Below, piece by piece: positions 62,588-64,000 of a stretch of DNA of 64,000 nt; positions within the stretch are counted from its first letter, which is position 1; the number at the start of each line of letters is the position of its first letter. The translations under genes were made by a program, and so were the position numbers. A model generated the notes under the pieces. That model was not told where the DNA came from. It did not search any database and saw only the letters and a program-made list of their open reading frames with translations. Origin of the DNA: Winogradskyella alexanderae (GTDB lineage Bacteria > Bacteroidota > Bacteroidia > Flavobacteriales > Flavobacteriaceae); NCBI RefSeq assembly GCF_020166335.1, contig NZ_JAIUJR010000001.1, positions 248,001-312,000 on the forward strand, given 5' to 3'.

Positions 62588-63577
62588 ATGAAAGTAGCTG
62601 TGGTTGGTGCGACCGGTCTTGTTGGTAATGTTATGCTTAAAGTTTTGGAAGAGCGCAATTTTCCTATTGATGATATATTTCTTGTTGCTTCTGAACGTTC
62701 AGTTGGCAAAAAAGTTGATTTCAAAGGTAAGACCTATGAAGTTATTAGTATACCGACCGCCATCGAAAAACGTCCCGATATTGCGTTGTTTTCTGCTGGT
62801 GGAAACACCTCATTAGAATGGGCCCCAAAGTTTGCTGAAATTGGAACTACAGTTATAGATAATTCTTCGGCATGGCGTATGGATCAAAGCAAAAAATTAG
62901 TTGTTCCAGAAATAAATGCTGACCAGCTAACCAAAGAAGATAAAATCATTGCAAATCCTAATTGTTCAACTATACAAATGGTAATGGCGCTAGCACCTTT
63001 GCATGCTAAATACAAAATCAAGCGCATTGTTGTGTCTACATATCAGTCTGTATCTGGTACCGGTGTAAAAGCTGTAGAACAATTAGAAAACGAGATTGCT
63101 GGTAAAAAAGGGGATATGGCTTATCACTATCCTATCCACAAAAATGCTATCCCACATTGTGATATTTTTGAAGAAAATGGTTATACCAAAGAAGAAATGA
63201 AATTGGTGCGTGAAACTCAAAAAATCCTAAACGATAACAGTATCGCTGTTACGGCTACGGCGGTGAGAATCCCAACTGCTGGTGGTCACAGTGAAGCTGT
63301 TAACGTAGAGTTTGAACATGATTTTGACCTGTCTGATATAAGAAGAATACTGAGTAATACAGCCGGAGTAACCGTTCAGGATAATCTTGATGTAAATGTT
63401 TATCCAATGCCAATATATGCCAACGGCAAAGATGATGTTTTTGTTGGTAGAATAAGGCGAGACATGTCACAACCAAATAGTCTCAATCTTTGGGTGGTAA
63501 GCGATAATCTTAGAAAAGGTGCCGCCACCAATACCATACAAATTGCAGAATATTTGGTATACAATAGTCTTGTTTAG
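62588..63577 (+). CDS. asd: Aspartate-semialdehyde dehydrogenase
   Basis: A 329-residue NADP-dependent enzyme of lysine, threonine, methionine and diaminopimelate synthesis. The nucleotide-binding motif VAVVGATGLVGNVML begins at residue 3, the catalytic Cys126 is in NPNCSTIQMV, and the active-site His lies in VRIPTAGGHSEAVNVEF. Length is standard for the bacterial type. It is preceded by its own promoter box and is followed by 128 nt with no clear terminator. Confidence 0.95.
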   Translation: MKVAVVGATGLVGNVMLKVLEERNFPIDDIFLVASERSVGKKVDFKGKTYEVISIPTAIEKRPDIALFSAGGNTSLEWAPKFAEIGTTVIDNSSAWRMDQSKKLVVPEINADQLTKEDKIIANPNCSTIQMVMALAPLHAKYKIKRIVVSTYQSVSGTGVKAVEQLENEIAGKKGDMAYHYPIHKNAIPHCDIFEENGYTKEEMKLVRETQKILNDNSIAVTATAVRIPTAGGHSEAVNVEFEHDFDLSDIRRILSNTAGVTVQDNLDVNVYPMPIYANGKDDVFVGRIRRDMSQPNSLNLWVVSDNLRKGAATNTIQIAEYLVYNSLV

Positions 63578-63705
63578 TTCGGCGAATAATCCCCAACTAG
63601 TTTGATTTTAAAGTCTTCTTTTTGACCTTTCATTCTGTTGATTAAGAACTATTAAATAGTTATCTTGTGTGATAGTAATTTAATTTCTTAATAAATCACT
63701 CCAAA

Positions 63706-64000
63706 ATGAAAAAAACAATCTTATTGTTAGCCTTAGTCTTTATTTTTGTATCGTGTAAAAACGATTCTAAATCTTTGAAAACTGTCAACGTTAACTATCC
63801 AGAAACTAAAACAGTAGATACTGTAGATACTTATTTTGGAGAGGAAGTATCCGATCCATATCGCTGGTTAGAAGATGACAGGAGCGAAGAAACTGAAGAG
63901 TGGGTAAAAGCACAAAATGAATCGACATATAGTTTTTTGGATAACATTCCTTATCGAGAAGAGCTCAAAGAACGACTTACCAAAATATGGAACTACGAAA
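63706..64000 (+). CDS. Prolyl oligopeptidase (S9A) lipoprotein, 3' truncated
   Basis: The first 98 codons of a gene that runs off the window. The signal peptide MKKTILLLALVFIFVSC ends at lipid Cys17 (followed by KNDSK). From residue 38 the sequence YFGEEVSDPYRWLEDDR, then EEWVKAQNESTYSFL and REELKERLTKIW, is the typical start of the S9A prolyl oligopeptidase propeller. The catalytic domain lies outside the window, so activity cannot be judged. Many Bacteroidota carry several such envelope peptidases. Confidence 0.85.
   Translation, partial: MKKTILLLALVFIFVSCKNDSKSLKTVNVNYPETKTVDTVDTYFGEEVSDPYRWLEDDRSEETEEWVKAQNESTYSFLDNIPYREELKERLTKIWNYE

Overview
The window is AT-rich and gene-dense and almost certainly comes from a member of the Flavobacteriaceae (Bacteroidota), probably a marine or aquatic one. 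The evidence is a type IX secretion (T9SS) type B adhesin with SprF/PorP-like and PorE-like partners, many SPase II lipoproteins with acidic residues after the lipid cysteine, a SUF cluster with HMG-CoA synthase next to it, family-restricted proteins (DUF2480, DUF3078, IPExxxVDY), and repeated use of the Bacteroidota promoter -7 box TAnnTTTG. No rRNA, phage, insertion sequence or CRISPR array was found. Most of the window looks like core chromosome.

Layout. 1-4480: a tight operon of surface or envelope proteins (truncated TSP3/choice-of-anchor B protein, 7-repeat lipoprotein, MbnP-like copper lipoprotein, MbnH/MauG-like di-haem enzyme). 4587-10473: a small Cys/His protein, then sufA-sufB-lipoprotein-sufC-sufD-sufS behind a palindrome and a good promoter. 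10634-12610: two lipoproteins (M43 protease, META domain). 12644-15346: sufE, a SufT/MIP18-like protein, HMG-CoA synthase, DUF2480. 15475-18677: DUF3078 outer-membrane protein, hflX (minus), endonuclease/exonuclease/phosphatase. 18900-27311: 1846-residue adhesin, SprF/PorP and OmpA/PorE-like operon with a structured leader. 27412-33308: CYTH protein, dinB, then a minus-strand block pyk, IPExxxVDY, rnc, fabF, acpP. 33491-39093: purN, RNase H, Baeyer-Villiger monooxygenase, PfkB kinase, PurF-like amidotransferase. 39094-39608: a non-coding region with two nearly identical small-RNA-like units. 39609-49909: sod, AddA-like helicase-nuclease, kbl, OmpA/TSP3 porin, AddB-like nuclease, hydrolase. 49924-54169: tRNA-Ala(GGC), Usp, GNAT, MATE, two tiny membrane proteins, QueD-like, LpxH. 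54145-60002: minus-strand MFS, recJ, osmC and rsmI, DoxX, hypothetical, with a carboxymuconolactone-decarboxylase-family gene between. 60169-64000: tdk, alr, mscL, asd and the start of a prolyl oligopeptidase.

The strongest unexplained signal is the pair of roughly 71-nt units at 39198-39273 and 39432-39507. Each has a Bacteroidota-type promoter with the same 17-nt spacer, a nearly invariant 42-nt body, and an intrinsic terminator whose stem is identical but whose loop differs. This is the pattern expected of a tandemly duplicated small RNA gene. Other points to check are a shared GTGAC-N17-GTCTWA element before mscL and the DUF3078 gene (possible ECF sigma promoter), a 25-bp palindrome before the SUF operon, stacked inverted repeats in the adhesin leader, a 25-codon membrane microprotein at 52859-52936, and two genes whose start codons lie only 8-11 nt after strong terminators.

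All calls were made by eye from sequence, with no database search. Promoters are motif matches only, and most lack a clear -33 element.
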